Source of the DNA: Algoriphagus halophilus
GTDB taxonomy: Bacteria; Bacteroidota; Bacteroidia; Cytophagales; Cyclobacteriaceae
DNA length: 64,000 bases
Reading direction: 5' to 3'
Assembly: GCF_900129785.1 (NCBI RefSeq)
Contig: NZ_FSRC01000002.1
Span: forward strand, 434,001 to 498,000
Positions 10,081 to 18,983 of this stretch are shown here, in pieces; position 1 is the first letter of the stretch, and the number at the start of each line of letters is the position of its first letter. The notes under the pieces are model-generated. The model ran no database searches. It worked only from the letters and a program-made list of their open reading frames with translations, and was not told the origin of the DNA. Made by a program: the position numbers and the translations under genes.

Positions 10081-12891
10081 ATGCGTAAAGCTTTTTACTT
10101 ACTTATAGTTTGCCTTTTTATAGGAAACTCACTTTTTGGGCAAAGCTGGAAAAGAATGCAAAGCTGGGGCTTAGATTTAGAAGACATTACCTGGATTAAT
10201 AATTTGGTAGGCTATGCAGGCGGAGAAAACCTATTGATCAAGACAGTAGATGGCGGTCTGACTTGGGAAGAACAATTGATTCCCACGACCACAAGAATTA
10301 ATGATCTTGAATTTTGGGATGAGCAAATTGGAATTGCAGTTGGAGATATTGGAGAACTATTAATAACCAGGGATGGAGGCTTGATTTGGAATTCTTTAGC
10401 AGGCCCTTCTCCCGTGGACCTTAATGGGGTTTCTTTTATCAATGAAAATACACTTCTGATCATCGGGGAATCCGGTACCATATATAGAAGTGAAGACATG
10501 GGCAATTCTTGGCAACAAATTACCTCCTCTGTTTCTGCCAACCTAAATGACCTTTATTTTATTGATGAAAACTTAGGTTTCGTCACCGGGGATGTAGGGA
10601 TTATCCTCAAAACCATAAATGGAGGTACCTCTTTCGAAAAACTGACTACCTCGGTTAACACACAATTGAATGCCATCACTTTTTCTAATGAAACAACTGG
10701 ATATGCAGTAGGCTCCGAAGGAACCATTATTAAAACAGAGGATGGAGGGAGTAGCTGGAACTTATTAAACTCAGGTTTAACCAATGAATTAAAGGATATT
10801 GGATTCAGCCCTCTTAATCCTAACATTATTGTGATAATTGGTTCCGAAGCCACCGCTATAAAATCTATCAATGCTGGGGCTACTTTTTCAAAAGCGAATC
10901 TAGGTTCGGGAAATTTAAGAAACCTGAATGCGTTGGAATTCATTCCTGAATCAAATGTTCTGTTGGCCGTTGGAGAAAATGGCTATGTGATCAGCTCAGG
11001 GAATGCTGGAAGTAATTATAGTACCAAATTAGCGGGTTATAGAAATGATTTTAGCTCTATTGACTTCAAATCTGAGCGGGTTGGGTACATCGCTGGAACA
11101 CAAGGAACGGTATATCTAACTACTAATGGGGCTACATCTATTATTAATAGGTCCTTACCTGAAACTACAGATATTCTTTCCATTTCTTTCTGGAATAATG
11201 GATTTGGGTATGTCTCCAGTAATACTGGAAAAATATTTAGAACCAGTAATTCAGGGTCTTCTTGGGTACCTGTACCAGCAAATACCCCAGAGGATATCAC
11301 TGGATTCTATTTGTTTGCACCTTCGGTATTGTATGTAACAGGAACGAATGGGTATATCGCTAGATCATTTAATTCAGGTGGAACATGGGATTCTGAAATT
11401 GTAACTAATACAAACGAAAATCTGAAAGATGTTACCTACTTTGATTTTCAGGTCGGCTTTGCCATGGGAGAGAATGGGCAGATCAGTTGGACCAATGGCG
11501 GAAATACATGGGAAAATCTTCCAAAACTCAGAGAGCAACATTTAAACGCCTTAGCAAAAGTGGATTCCAGTACCGCCGTAATTGTTGGTGATGGCGGTAT
11601 TATTCTAAAATCAGAGGATATGGCCAAAACTTGGAGAATCATTCCCTCTGATATCACAGAAAACCTAAACTCTATAGATTTTTGGGATGAAAATATCGGG
11701 ATCATAGCAGGAGATAATGGATTGACGCTACAAACCAAAGATGGAGGAGAGACCTGGCTTCAAATTGAGACCGGGACAAGCAGAAATTTGAATTCAGTCA
11801 GTATGGGAACATCTTTAGTTGCTTTTGCTGCTGGTGATGATGGCACCATATTAAACTATACTTGCAGCACCCCACCTGGAATCAGTGAAATTAAAGGAGC
11901 GACAAGTGTATGCTTGGGCAACTCCACCTATCAAGTGGATGATCAAGCCATTTCTGGATCTCAAATAGTTTGGAGAGTGGATGGAGGTGAAATTATTTCA
12001 GGACAAGGAACTTCCCAAGTGGAAGTAAAATGGAGCAAGACTGGGAGACAAGGGCTTTTTGTAAGTCGACAAAATTTCTGTGGTAATGGCGAAACCTCTG
12101 CCTTAGAAGTGGAAGTATTAACCACACCTATCATAGATTTAGAAATAGAAGGCCTTGGTTCGGTTTGTACAAATCAATCAGAAGTCTATTCTGTACCTTT
12201 AGAACAAGGGGTTACCTACACTTGGACAATAGAAGGAGGAGAAATCCTTTCTGGCCAAAACAGTTCTGAAATAGAGGTTCTATGGAAAAACGTGGGTCCA
12301 AATACACTTTCAGTGGTTTTAGAAAATAGTTGTGGAGGTACAGCTCCAATTACAAAAACCATTATTATTGGAGCGCCTCCTGAACAGCCAAGTATTATAG
12401 TAGGAGAACAATTAGTGGGACTTGGAGAAGCCTCTTATACCATTGAACTACAGGAAGGAGTAGATTATCGTTGGGAAATATCGGGAAATGGAGGCATCAT
12501 TTTATCGGGACAAGGCAGTTCTTCCATCATAGTAGATTGGCAATTGGAAGGAGATTTTATGTTGACAGTCACTCCTCAAAATAATTGCAATGAAGGAGAA
12601 GCCCGAGATCTTGAAGTTACGGTGAATATTATTACTGGGATTGAGCCCAAACCAGATCCCTCTCTTAGTTTTTATCCTAATCCTAGTCAGGGAAGTTTAA
12701 CAATTACCTCAGATAATTTATCCGTATACCAAGAAGTATCCGTTTTGAATACACTCGGAAAAGAACTTATTCATTCGGAAATCCAAGAAGGTCAAAGGGA
12801 AATCTATTTTACTGACTTGCCTAGAGGATTGGCATTGATTCGACTTCGAAATCATTCCAAAACTGTTGTGAAAAAAATTATTGTGAGGTAA
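10081..12891 (+). CDS. YCF48/BNR-like beta-propeller protein with PKD-like domains and T9SS type A signal
   Basis: The 936-residue protein has a signal peptide (MRKAFYLLIVCLFIGNSLFG|Q). About 13 propeller repeats follow, each with a G-x-x-G-x-I-x-x-T-x-D-G-G-x-x-W core (for example TIIKTEDGGSSWN, LTLQTKDGGETWL), covering residues about 25-600. Three PKD/Ig-like domains come next (each with a C...GNS/NQS start and an I.SGQGSS core), then a Por secretion tail of about 75 residues (FYPNPSQGSLTI, NTLGKELI, LRNHSKTVVKKIIVR). It should be exported through T9SS and attached to, or released from, the surface. YCF48 domains serve photosystem II assembly in phototrophs, but here the fold is more likely a surface scaffold. 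Upstream TTG at 10057 is rejected because the promoter overlaps it. Confidence 0.9.
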   Translation: MRKAFYLLIVCLFIGNSLFGQSWKRMQSWGLDLEDITWINNLVGYAGGENLLIKTVDGGLTWEEQLIPTTTRINDLEFWDEQIGIAVGDIGELLITRDGGLIWNSLAGPSPVDLNGVSFINENTLLIIGESGTIYRSEDMGNSWQQITSSVSANLNDLYFIDENLGFVTGDVGIILKTINGGTSFEKLTTSVNTQLNAITFSNETTGYAVGSEGTIIKTEDGGSSWNLLNSGLTNELKDIGFSPLNPNIIVIIGSEATAIKSINAGATFSKANLGSGNLRNLNALEFIPESNVLLAVGENGYVISSGNAGSNYSTKLAGYRNDFSSIDFKSERVGYIAGTQGTVYLTTNGATSIINRSLPETTDILSISFWNNGFGYVSSNTGKIFRTSNSGSSWVPVPANTPEDITGFYLFAPSVLYVTGTNGYIARSFNSGGTWDSEIVTNTNENLKDVTYFDFQVGFAMGENGQISWTNGGNTWENLPKLREQHLNALAKVDSSTAVIVGDGGIILKSEDMAKTWRIIPSDITENLNSIDFWDENIGIIAGDNGLTLQTKDGGETWLQIETGTSRNLNSVSMGTSLVAFAAGDDGTILNYTCSTPPGISEIKGATSVCLGNSTYQVDDQAISGSQIVWRVDGGEIISGQGTSQVEVKWSKTGRQGLFVSRQNFCGNGETSALEVEVLTTPIIDLEIEGLGSVCTNQSEVYSVPLEQGVTYTWTIEGGEILSGQNSSEIEVLWKNVGPNTLSVVLENSCGGTAPITKTIIIGAPPEQPSIIVGEQLVGLGEASYTIELQEGVDYRWEISGNGGIILSGQGSSSIIVDWQLEGDFMLTVTPQNNCNEGEARDLEVTVNIITGIEPKPDPSLSFYPNPSQGSLTITSDNLSVYQEVSVLNTLGKELIHSEIQEGQREIYFTDLPRGLALIRLRNHSKTVVKKIIVR

Positions 12892-12905
12892 ATGAATTTA
12901 GAGGG

Positions 12906-13436
12906 TTAACTATTTTGCTCTCCTCTTACAATGACATATTGGAACAAATCTCCAACTACTCCATTTTTAATGAACCCTTTCTTTAGGATTGCTTCAGGTA
13001 TATATCCTGCTTTTTCCAATACATTCATGGATTGCCCATTGAAATCATAGATTTGGGCATACAATCGCTGAATGTCAAATTTTTCAAAAATGTATTTGGT
13101 ATACAACTTCACCGCCTCATTGGCTATTCCTTTGCCCCAAAAAGGTTCCCCTACCCAGAAACCTAATTCCATGTTGGTTCTGAGTTCATCCTTTCCTCGT
13201 TCCGCACCAATAGCTCCAGCCAACCTACCCTCGAACTCAATGGCAAAATTTTGTGGTGGATTAAACTTCTGATTATGTTCTATCCAATGCCTTGCATCGT
13301 GAATTGTGTAGGGTTGCGGAAAGCTATCCCTCAAATTCATCGCAATTTTCGGATTATTGGCAAGAGGATAGAGTTGATGGAAATGAGATTCATTCCATGT
13401 AACTAAGTTAATTCCTCTTTCTCCTGCGATGTTCAT
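12906..13436 (-). CDS. GNAT family N-acetyltransferase
   Basis: The 176-residue product has the GNAT fold of the RimJ/RimL type. A lead-in of ANNPKIAMNLRDSFPQPY is followed by the beta4 strand and acetyl-CoA loop (MELGFWVGEPFWGKGIANEAVKLY, with the pyrophosphate-binding GKGIA turn), then LYAQIYDFNGQSMNVLEKAGY, the usual Asn and aromatic C-terminal motif. The acceptor, protein or small molecule, cannot be inferred. It converges on the beta-propeller gene with only 14 bases between stops, and no terminator hairpin is visible there. Confidence 0.88.
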   Translation of the reverse strand: MNIAGERGINLVTWNESHFHQLYPLANNPKIAMNLRDSFPQPYTIHDARHWIEHNQKFNPPQNFAIEFEGRLAGAIGAERGKDELRTNMELGFWVGEPFWGKGIANEAVKLYTKYIFEKFDIQRLYAQIYDFNGQSMNVLEKAGYIPEAILKKGFIKNGVVGDLFQYVIVRGEQNS

Positions 13437-13520
13437 AAAAGTCGTTTGATTAATCCTTTAAGATACTATGCTTATCTCAAAAACAATAAAATTGCCAAAA
13501 ATTCTCTTTAATCAGATTTG

Positions 13521-14597
13521 CTAATCTTCTAGCCCAGTTGATTGCATTTTTTCAAGGTTTTCCGCCATTCTCAATGCTGAGATAAAATCCTCAATGTGCC
13601 CATCCATCACATCTGGTAGATTATAAACGGTCTTATTAATTCGATGATCCGTCACCCTAGATTGTGAATAATTGTAAGTTCTAATTTTATCAGATCTATC
13701 CCCACTTCCTACCATGGATCTTCTTTGGGCTCCTACCGCCTCATTATGTTTGGCAAGTTCAATCTCATAGATTCTAGACCTCAATACCTTCAGGGCCTTT
13801 TCAAAGTTTTTGATCTGAGACTTTTCATCCTGGCAGGTCACCACCAAACCTGTGGGTGCGTGAGTCAATCGAACTGCCGAATAAGTGGTATTGACCGACT
13901 GCCCACCTGGACCTGAAGAACAAAAAGTGTCTTTTCTAACATCATTCATATCCAAGTGTACTTCCACTTCATCCATTTCGGGAAGCACGGCAACAGAAGC
14001 CGCAGAAGTATGCACTCTACCTTGTGATTCGGTGGCAGGAACTCGTTGAACTCGGTGTACACCTGATTCATATTTAAGCATTCCGTAGACATCTGCCCCA
14101 GAAACTGTAGCGATGATTTCTTTATATCCTCCAGCTGAACCAAAGGTTAAATCGAGCACTGTTAATTTCCATCCTTGCATTTCGCAAAAGCGTTCATACA
14201 TTCTAAACAAGTCCCCAGCAAAGATGGCCGCTTCATCTCCTCCAGTTCCACCACGAATTTCTAGGATACAATCTTTGGAATCATTAGGATCTTTTGGAAT
14301 TAATAACTGCTTCAAGTCTGCCTCCAACACTTCCTTTCTATCCTTCAACTCTTCAATCTCAGCCTTGGCCATTTCCCGGAAATCAGGATCCTTTTCTTTA
14401 TCCAGGATTTCCTTTGAACTGGTGATGTTTTGAAGGACCAACTTGTATTCATCATAGACCTCTACAATTTTTTCCAAGTCTTTGTATTCCTTGGTGAGTT
14501 TGGCATATTTACTCATATCTGCCATACTTTCCGGCAATACAATGAGCTGGCCAACTTCTTCAAATCGATCTTTTAGGGCTTGTAATTTATCTAGCAT
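13521..14597 (-). CDS. prfA: Peptide chain release factor 1
   Basis: The 358-residue protein releases finished peptides at UAA and UAG codons. It carries the catalytic GGQ loop (SSGPGGQSVNTTYSAVR) and the codon-recognition region (VQRVPATESQGRVHTSAASVAVLPE), with the usual coiled N-terminal domain (EELKDRKEVLEADLKQLL). Length is typical. I start at ATG 14597 rather than the upstream TTG in the same frame, because a TACTTTTG -7 element lies at 14616-14623 on the minus strand, so the longer start at 14618 would be within the promoter. Confidence 0.96.
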   Translation of the reverse strand: MLDKLQALKDRFEEVGQLIVLPESMADMSKYAKLTKEYKDLEKIVEVYDEYKLVLQNITSSKEILDKEKDPDFREMAKAEIEELKDRKEVLEADLKQLLIPKDPNDSKDCILEIRGGTGGDEAAIFAGDLFRMYERFCEMQGWKLTVLDLTFGSAGGYKEIIATVSGADVYGMLKYESGVHRVQRVPATESQGRVHTSAASVAVLPEMDEVEVHLDMNDVRKDTFCSSGPGGQSVNTTYSAVRLTHAPTGLVVTCQDEKSQIKNFEKALKVLRSRIYEIELAKHNEAVGAQRRSMVGSGDRSDKIRTYNYSQSRVTDHRINKTVYNLPDVMDGHIEDFISALRMAENLEKMQSTGLED

Positions 14598-14615
14598 AGT
14601 TATTCTTTCGCATTG

Positions 14616-14623
14616 CAAAAGTA
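14616..14623 (-). promoter_or_regulatory. -7 promoter element of prfA
   Basis: TACTTTTG on the minus strand matches TAnnTTTG, about 19 bases from the prfA ATG. No clear -33 TTTG is present at the expected distance. Confidence 0.5.
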
Positions 14624-14712
14624 GGGATTTTTATTCGATGCTTGAAAATCCCAAAAAAAAGTAAAACGTAAGAATCCTATTGAATTTAGAAGTGTTCCTT
14701 AAATAGACAAGA

Positions 14713-14744
14713 TTAAAAAAAAGGCCGTCTTAAAAGACGACCTT
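14713..14744 (-). terminator. Terminator after glmS
   Basis: On the minus strand AAGGTCGTCTT pairs with AAGACGGCCTT (one mismatch) and is followed by a run of eight T, starting just after the glmS stop. Confidence 0.7.
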
Positions 14745-14749
14745 AGATT

Positions 14750-16591
14750 TTATTCTACTGTAACTGATTTGGCCAAATTCCTCGGCTGATCTACGTTACA
14801 ACCTCGCATGACTGCGATATGATAAGATAGCAATTGTAATGGCACCACGGCTACCAATGGAACAAAAGCCTCATGAATAGCTGGGATTTCAATCACATGG
14901 TCTGCCATATTTTTAACGGTGGTATCTCCTTCTGTCACCACTGCAATCACTTTTCCTTTTCTTGCCTTTACTTCTTGAATATTGCTCACCACTTTTTCGT
15001 AGGAACTATCCTGGGTGGCAATAAAAATCACGGGCATTTCTTCATCGATCAATGCGATCGGACCATGCTTCATCTCTGCAGCAGGGTACCCTTCCGCATG
15101 GATATAAGAAATTTCTTTGAGCTTCAGTGCACCTTCCAATGCAACTGGGAAATTGTAGCCTCTTCCCAAATACAGTGCATTTCTTACATCTTTATATTCT
15201 GAGGCAATGTATTGAATCACCTCATTGGTTTTTAATGCAGTCTCTACTTTTGATGGGACTGAAGCCAATTCATGCAATAATTGAATATACCTGCTTTCTG
15301 GTAAAGTACCTCTTTGGTAGCCCAACTTCAAAGCCATCATTGCCAATACTGATATTTGGGCCGTAAATGCTTTCGTGGAAGCCACCCCTATTTCAGGGCC
15401 CGCGTGGGTATAGGAACCTGCATGTGTAGCCCTAGGAATGGAGGATCCAACCACATTACACACCCCAAAAATGGTCGCTCCTTTGGATTTTGCCAATTCG
15501 ATAGCTGCCAAGGTATCAGCAGTTTCTCCGGATTGGGAAATTGCAATCACAAAATCTTTTTCGCTTATCACAGGATTTCTATACCTGAATTCAGAAGCAT
15601 ATTCTACTTCCACAGGTACACGGGCAAACTCCTCAAACAGATATTCGGCTACCAAACCGGCATGCCAAGAGGTACCGCAAGCAGTAATAATGATCCGTTC
15701 GGCATTTTGGAACTTATTCATATAGTCCCTTAAGCCACCGAGGACTAATCTCCCAGATTTTGCATCCAATCTACCTCTCAAGCAATCTGCAATAGATTTA
15801 GGTTGCTCGTAAATTTCTTTGAGCATAAAATGCTCATATCCACCTTTTTCGATGGCTTCCAGTTCCAATTCCAATTGATTGATATAGGGATTGGTTTCCA
15901 CATTTTCAATCGTTTTGATTTGAAGCCTGTTGTCTCGAATTACGGCGATTTCATAATCATCCAAATAAACGACCTTGTTGGTGTATTCAATAATTGGAGT
16001 AGCATCAGAAGCTAAGAAGTATTCATCTTCACCTACCCCGATCACCAAAGGAGAGCCTTTTCTTGCGGCAATCAAGGTATCGGGTTCATCTTTATTGATT
16101 AATACAATAGCATATGCCCCAACTACTTTATGAAGTGCCAACCTTAAAGCTTCTTCCAAGCTACAGTCATTATTGGTATAGATATCTTCAATAAACTTGA
16201 TGAATACCTCGGTATCCGTTTCACTTTGGAATTGATATCCTTTTTTCTCCAAATCCTTTTTGAGGACTTCATAATTTTCGATAATCCCATTATGAATAAT
16301 CGCCAAATGCTCCGATGAGGAATAATGAGGATGTGCATTCACATCATTGGGCTCTCCATGAGTAGCCCAACGGGTATGCCCAATCCCTATCTTGGAACGG
16401 AGGTTTCCATTGCCTTGGAGGTGTTTTTCCAATTCGGAAACTTTTCCCTTCTTCTTATAAATTCCTAATCCTTGATCATCCAAAAGTGCGACTCCAGCAC
16501 TATCATATCCTCTGTATTCCAATCGACGAAGTCCTTTGATGATAATAGGCAAAGCATCTTGCTGGCCTACATATGCAACAATTCCACACAT
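14750..16591 (-). CDS. glmS: Glutamine-fructose-6-phosphate aminotransferase (isomerizing)
   Basis: The 613-residue enzyme makes glucosamine-6-phosphate, the entry to peptidoglycan and LPS amino sugars. The N-terminal Ntn glutaminase begins with the nucleophile Cys2 (MCGIVAYVG) and keeps GHTRWATHG and the NGIIENY loop. Two SIS sugar-isomerase domains follow (ACGTSWHAG; SQSGETADT; then GRGYNFPVALEGALKLKEISY and AEGYPAAEMKHGPIALI), ending in the family tail NLAKSVTVE. Length is standard and all key motifs are intact. It is transcribed alone, with its own hairpin terminator. No glmS ribozyme would be expected in this group, and the short upstream gap does not hold one that I can see. Confidence 0.97.
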   Translation of the reverse strand: MCGIVAYVGQQDALPIIIKGLRRLEYRGYDSAGVALLDDQGLGIYKKKGKVSELEKHLQGNGNLRSKIGIGHTRWATHGEPNDVNAHPHYSSSEHLAIIHNGIIENYEVLKKDLEKKGYQFQSETDTEVFIKFIEDIYTNNDCSLEEALRLALHKVVGAYAIVLINKDEPDTLIAARKGSPLVIGVGEDEYFLASDATPIIEYTNKVVYLDDYEIAVIRDNRLQIKTIENVETNPYINQLELELEAIEKGGYEHFMLKEIYEQPKSIADCLRGRLDAKSGRLVLGGLRDYMNKFQNAERIIITACGTSWHAGLVAEYLFEEFARVPVEVEYASEFRYRNPVISEKDFVIAISQSGETADTLAAIELAKSKGATIFGVCNVVGSSIPRATHAGSYTHAGPEIGVASTKAFTAQISVLAMMALKLGYQRGTLPESRYIQLLHELASVPSKVETALKTNEVIQYIASEYKDVRNALYLGRGYNFPVALEGALKLKEISYIHAEGYPAAEMKHGPIALIDEEMPVIFIATQDSSYEKVVSNIQEVKARKGKVIAVVTEGDTTVKNMADHVIEIPAIHEAFVPLVAVVPLQLLSYHIAVMRGCNVDQPRNLAKSVTVE

Positions 16592-16644
16592 ATTTAAAAA
16601 TTCTTGAGTAATAATTGAACTTGCACAAATAAACAGTATTCATG

Positions 16645-16687
16645 CCAAAAAAAATAGCCGACTTCTTAAAAAGAAAGAAGCCGGCCT
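16645..16687 (-). terminator. Terminator after the DUF4270 gene
   Basis: On the minus strand GCCGGCTTCTT pairs with AAGAAGTCGGC (one mismatch) and is followed by TATTTTTTTT, about 25 bases after the DUF4270 stop. Confidence 0.7.
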
Positions 16688-16710
16688 ATATTATTTATTA
16701 AAATCTGGAG

Positions 16711-18081
16711 TTACCTAATCTTGGAATAGATAACTCGAACTTTTACTTTATCTCTTCCCACTTTGAATTGCCTTAAAGACTCCCGGAATGGGTCATTATT
16801 GATGCCTATAGGACTACTAATATAACCTCCATAGATCAACCAATCTCTCCTTGTTAATTGACCTCTGAAAACAGCATTCACATGCGATGTGATTAATTGA
16901 GAATAGGTATTTGATTCAGAATCAAATTTCACTGATGCAGGAGCAGTAACATTTGGAACGACATCTCCATCTTCATTTGTGTAAACTTGAGATTGCCCAT
17001 CTGCTTGCACAGTTAGATAAACTGTGTTCTTACTCTGCAAGAAATTATTATTTGCATCCGTATAATACATAGCAAGAGAAGACGGTGGAGTTTGGCCTTC
17101 TGGAAATTCCTCTATCTCCCCAAATGTCAACAACACTTGATTAAATGTTATACCAGATAAAGTATCTAAGAATGCATCCAAAGGACTGGTATCCAATCTA
17201 ATCATCATCCCAAGACCGGATTTCAAACCTACTGTGGATCCAGTAGAATAATTTTTACCCGGCTCGGTAACCACACTGGTTGGAGTATTACTTCTGTCGC
17301 TATCCACATTATTGAAATACCTCGAAGAAGTAGTATTGATCTCATAAGAAGTAGAAACCGTATCCCCAGCATAATGGTAATAGGTGATTATCCTTGTTTT
17401 TTCATTCAAATCGATTCCAAAAGAAGTATTATCTCCCTCTCTTCCTTTGAAGACCATTCCAGGTAAAAATTCTCTGAATTTGAAAATATCTTCAAACTCT
17501 AATCCTCTTTTCATTTTACCAAATAGCTCTTCCTGGAATTCCTCATTGACAGCCATGGACACCACAGTATCCTTCACTTCTCCAAATACAAATTCTCCTG
17601 ACGCGATTGGACTTTCTTCGTAGGCCAGTTTATCAAAATTATAATAAACTGTATCGAGTATTGGCTCCGTCAAGCGGTGGATAGAAAGGAGCTTTGGCTC
17701 ATCAAGATTTGAACCATTCACACTTATTACGTCTACCTCAAACAACATAGAATCTAAAAATGCTTCAGATTCTGGTCGCTCTGCTGCAGTACTGATATAC
17801 ATACGGGTATAACCTGTGCCCTCTGTTCTACCGAAATAGTCGTCCTCTTCCACCCCAACGATCAAGTTTCCTTTGTTGGTAGTATTAAACGAATCCAACA
17901 ACACTACCTCTGCAGGGAATTCGAACTCCTCGAAAAACACACCAATTTGGTCGTTTCCGGGGCCAAGTTCGATACCTACAGAGGCAGGGTCGCTACAAGA
18001 ATTTGTTAGAATAATGGACAAGAGGGCCAAAACGGCCAATTTAACCGGCGAGACTTGTGTAGATGCCGTAGAGCTCTTCAT
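16711..18081 (-). CDS. DUF4270 family lipoprotein
   Basis: The 456-residue product has an N-terminal signal with a late lipobox (LLSIILTNSC) followed by SDPASVGIELGPGNDQIGV, the usual start of DUF4270. The rest is beta-rich with the family pattern of a metabolic-enzyme-free surface protein (FGRTEGTGYTRMYIS, then LLSIHRLTEPILDTVYYN). Function is unknown. I chose ATG 18081, which gives a compact signal peptide; an alternative start at 18114 adds 11 basic residues. Either way the start lies inside the end of the glycogen-synthase-like gene (41-base overlap from 18081), so the two are probably translationally coupled. Confidence 0.82.
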   Translation of the reverse strand: MKSSTASTQVSPVKLAVLALLSIILTNSCSDPASVGIELGPGNDQIGVFFEEFEFPAEVVLLDSFNTTNKGNLIVGVEEDDYFGRTEGTGYTRMYISTAAERPESEAFLDSMLFEVDVISVNGSNLDEPKLLSIHRLTEPILDTVYYNFDKLAYEESPIASGEFVFGEVKDTVVSMAVNEEFQEELFGKMKRGLEFEDIFKFREFLPGMVFKGREGDNTSFGIDLNEKTRIITYYHYAGDTVSTSYEINTTSSRYFNNVDSDRSNTPTSVVTEPGKNYSTGSTVGLKSGLGMMIRLDTSPLDAFLDTLSGITFNQVLLTFGEIEEFPEGQTPPSSLAMYYTDANNNFLQSKNTVYLTVQADGQSQVYTNEDGDVVPNVTAPASVKFDSESNTYSQLITSHVNAVFRGQLTRRDWLIYGGYISSPIGINNDPFRESLRQFKVGRDKVKVRVIYSKIR

Positions 18082-18853
18082 GAGCTTGTTCTTCTGCTTC
18101 GATGCTGATTTCAAACTTCTTGTCTTTTGAGAAATCCTCTATTAGTTGGTTCAATTTATCTGACACTTCGCCGCCTTTCACCACCATGTCTGCATATTGC
18201 ATACCCATGCTGATAAAGCCTTCGAAGTCTTTGCTTTTCAAAGGTGCTAAAATAGTATCATCTATGTCTACCATCTTAACCTTGTTTAACAAATCATCGC
18301 CAAAGGTATGAGAAAATCCGTTGTTATAAATAGCAAATACAGATTTCGTCTCCTTAAATAGAGGTTCATTTTTATAGGTGGTCTTCAAGTACATTGGAAT
18401 CAAGCTGGTCATCCAGTCATTACAATGCACAATATCAGGTGCCCAACCCAATTTTTTAACAGTTTCAATTACTCCTTTACAGAAGAAAATGGCTCTTTCG
18501 TCATTATCTTCATAAAACTTCTGCTGCTTATCGTGGAATACACTCTTCCTTTGGAAGTAGTCTTCGTTATCGATGAAGTAAACCTGAAGTTTGGCGTTTG
18601 GAATAGACGCCACTTTAATTACTAATGGCTTTTCCTCTTCTCCGACTGCGATGTTGATTCCTGAGAGTCGGACTACTTCATGTAGTCTGTTTTTTCTTTC
18701 ATTGATCAAACCGAATCTTGGAACCAAAATACGAATTTCCATACCGCGCTCTTGCATAGCTTGAGGAAGCGATCTTAGGAAATTGGCTACTTCGGAAGTT
18801 TCGAGAAAAGGGTTGATTTCACTGGCAACGTAGAGAATACGTAGTTTAGACAT
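18041..18853 (-). CDS. Short glycogen/starch-synthase-like protein (GT5 N-terminal domain only)
   Basis: The 270-residue protein resembles the N-terminal Rossmann domain of glycogen synthases (LRILYVASEINPF, IRILVPRFGLINER, VYFIDNEDYFQRK, FFCKGVIETVKKLGWAPDIVHCNDWMTSLIPMYLK). A full enzyme is nearly twice as long: the C-terminal GT1 domain is absent. The ADP-glucose-binding KTGGL motif is replaced by ETSEV, so glucosyl transfer is doubtful. Short proteins of this type are, as I recall, widespread in Bacteroidota and annotated as glycogen/starch synthase. It overlaps the DUF4270 gene and diverges from panC, with a promoter element 42-49 bases upstream of its ATG. Confidence 0.85.
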   Translation of the reverse strand: MSKLRILYVASEINPFLETSEVANFLRSLPQAMQERGMEIRILVPRFGLINERKNRLHEVVRLSGINIAVGEEEKPLVIKVASIPNAKLQVYFIDNEDYFQRKSVFHDKQQKFYEDNDERAIFFCKGVIETVKKLGWAPDIVHCNDWMTSLIPMYLKTTYKNEPLFKETKSVFAIYNNGFSHTFGDDLLNKVKMVDIDDTILAPLKSKDFEGFISMGMQYADMVVKGGEVSDKLNQLIEDFSKDKKFEISIEAEEQAHEELYGIYTSLAG

Positions 18854-18894
18854 GCTCTTTGGATTTTAGCGTTATTAGGTGATAAACAACGACA

Positions 18895-18902
18895 CAAAGA
18901 TA
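18895..18902 (-). promoter_or_regulatory. -7 promoter element of the glycogen-synthase-like gene
   Basis: TATCTTTG on the minus strand, with an expected 30-40-base leader to the ATG at 18853. It lies back to back with the panC promoter. No good -33 box was seen. Confidence 0.5.
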
Positions 18903-18923
18903 ATAAAAAAAGCCCAAAACGCA

Positions 18924-18952
18924 TTGTTTTTCTAAATATTAATCTACTTTTG
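18924..18952 (+). promoter_or_regulatory. Promoter of panC
   Basis: TTG at 18924-18926, an 18-base spacer and TACTTTTG at 18945-18952. The predicted transcript starts near 18958, about 25 bases before the panC TTG start codon. Confidence 0.6.
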
Positions 18953-18983
18953 CGGCTATTTACCTATCAAACACCCTATTCCC

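Noticed and set aside
10212..10943. Antisense frames inside the beta-propeller gene
   Set aside because: They follow the repeat periodicity of the opposite strand and carry no independent motifs.
14600..14618. Upstream TTG start for prfA
   Set aside because: It lies inside the promoter element.
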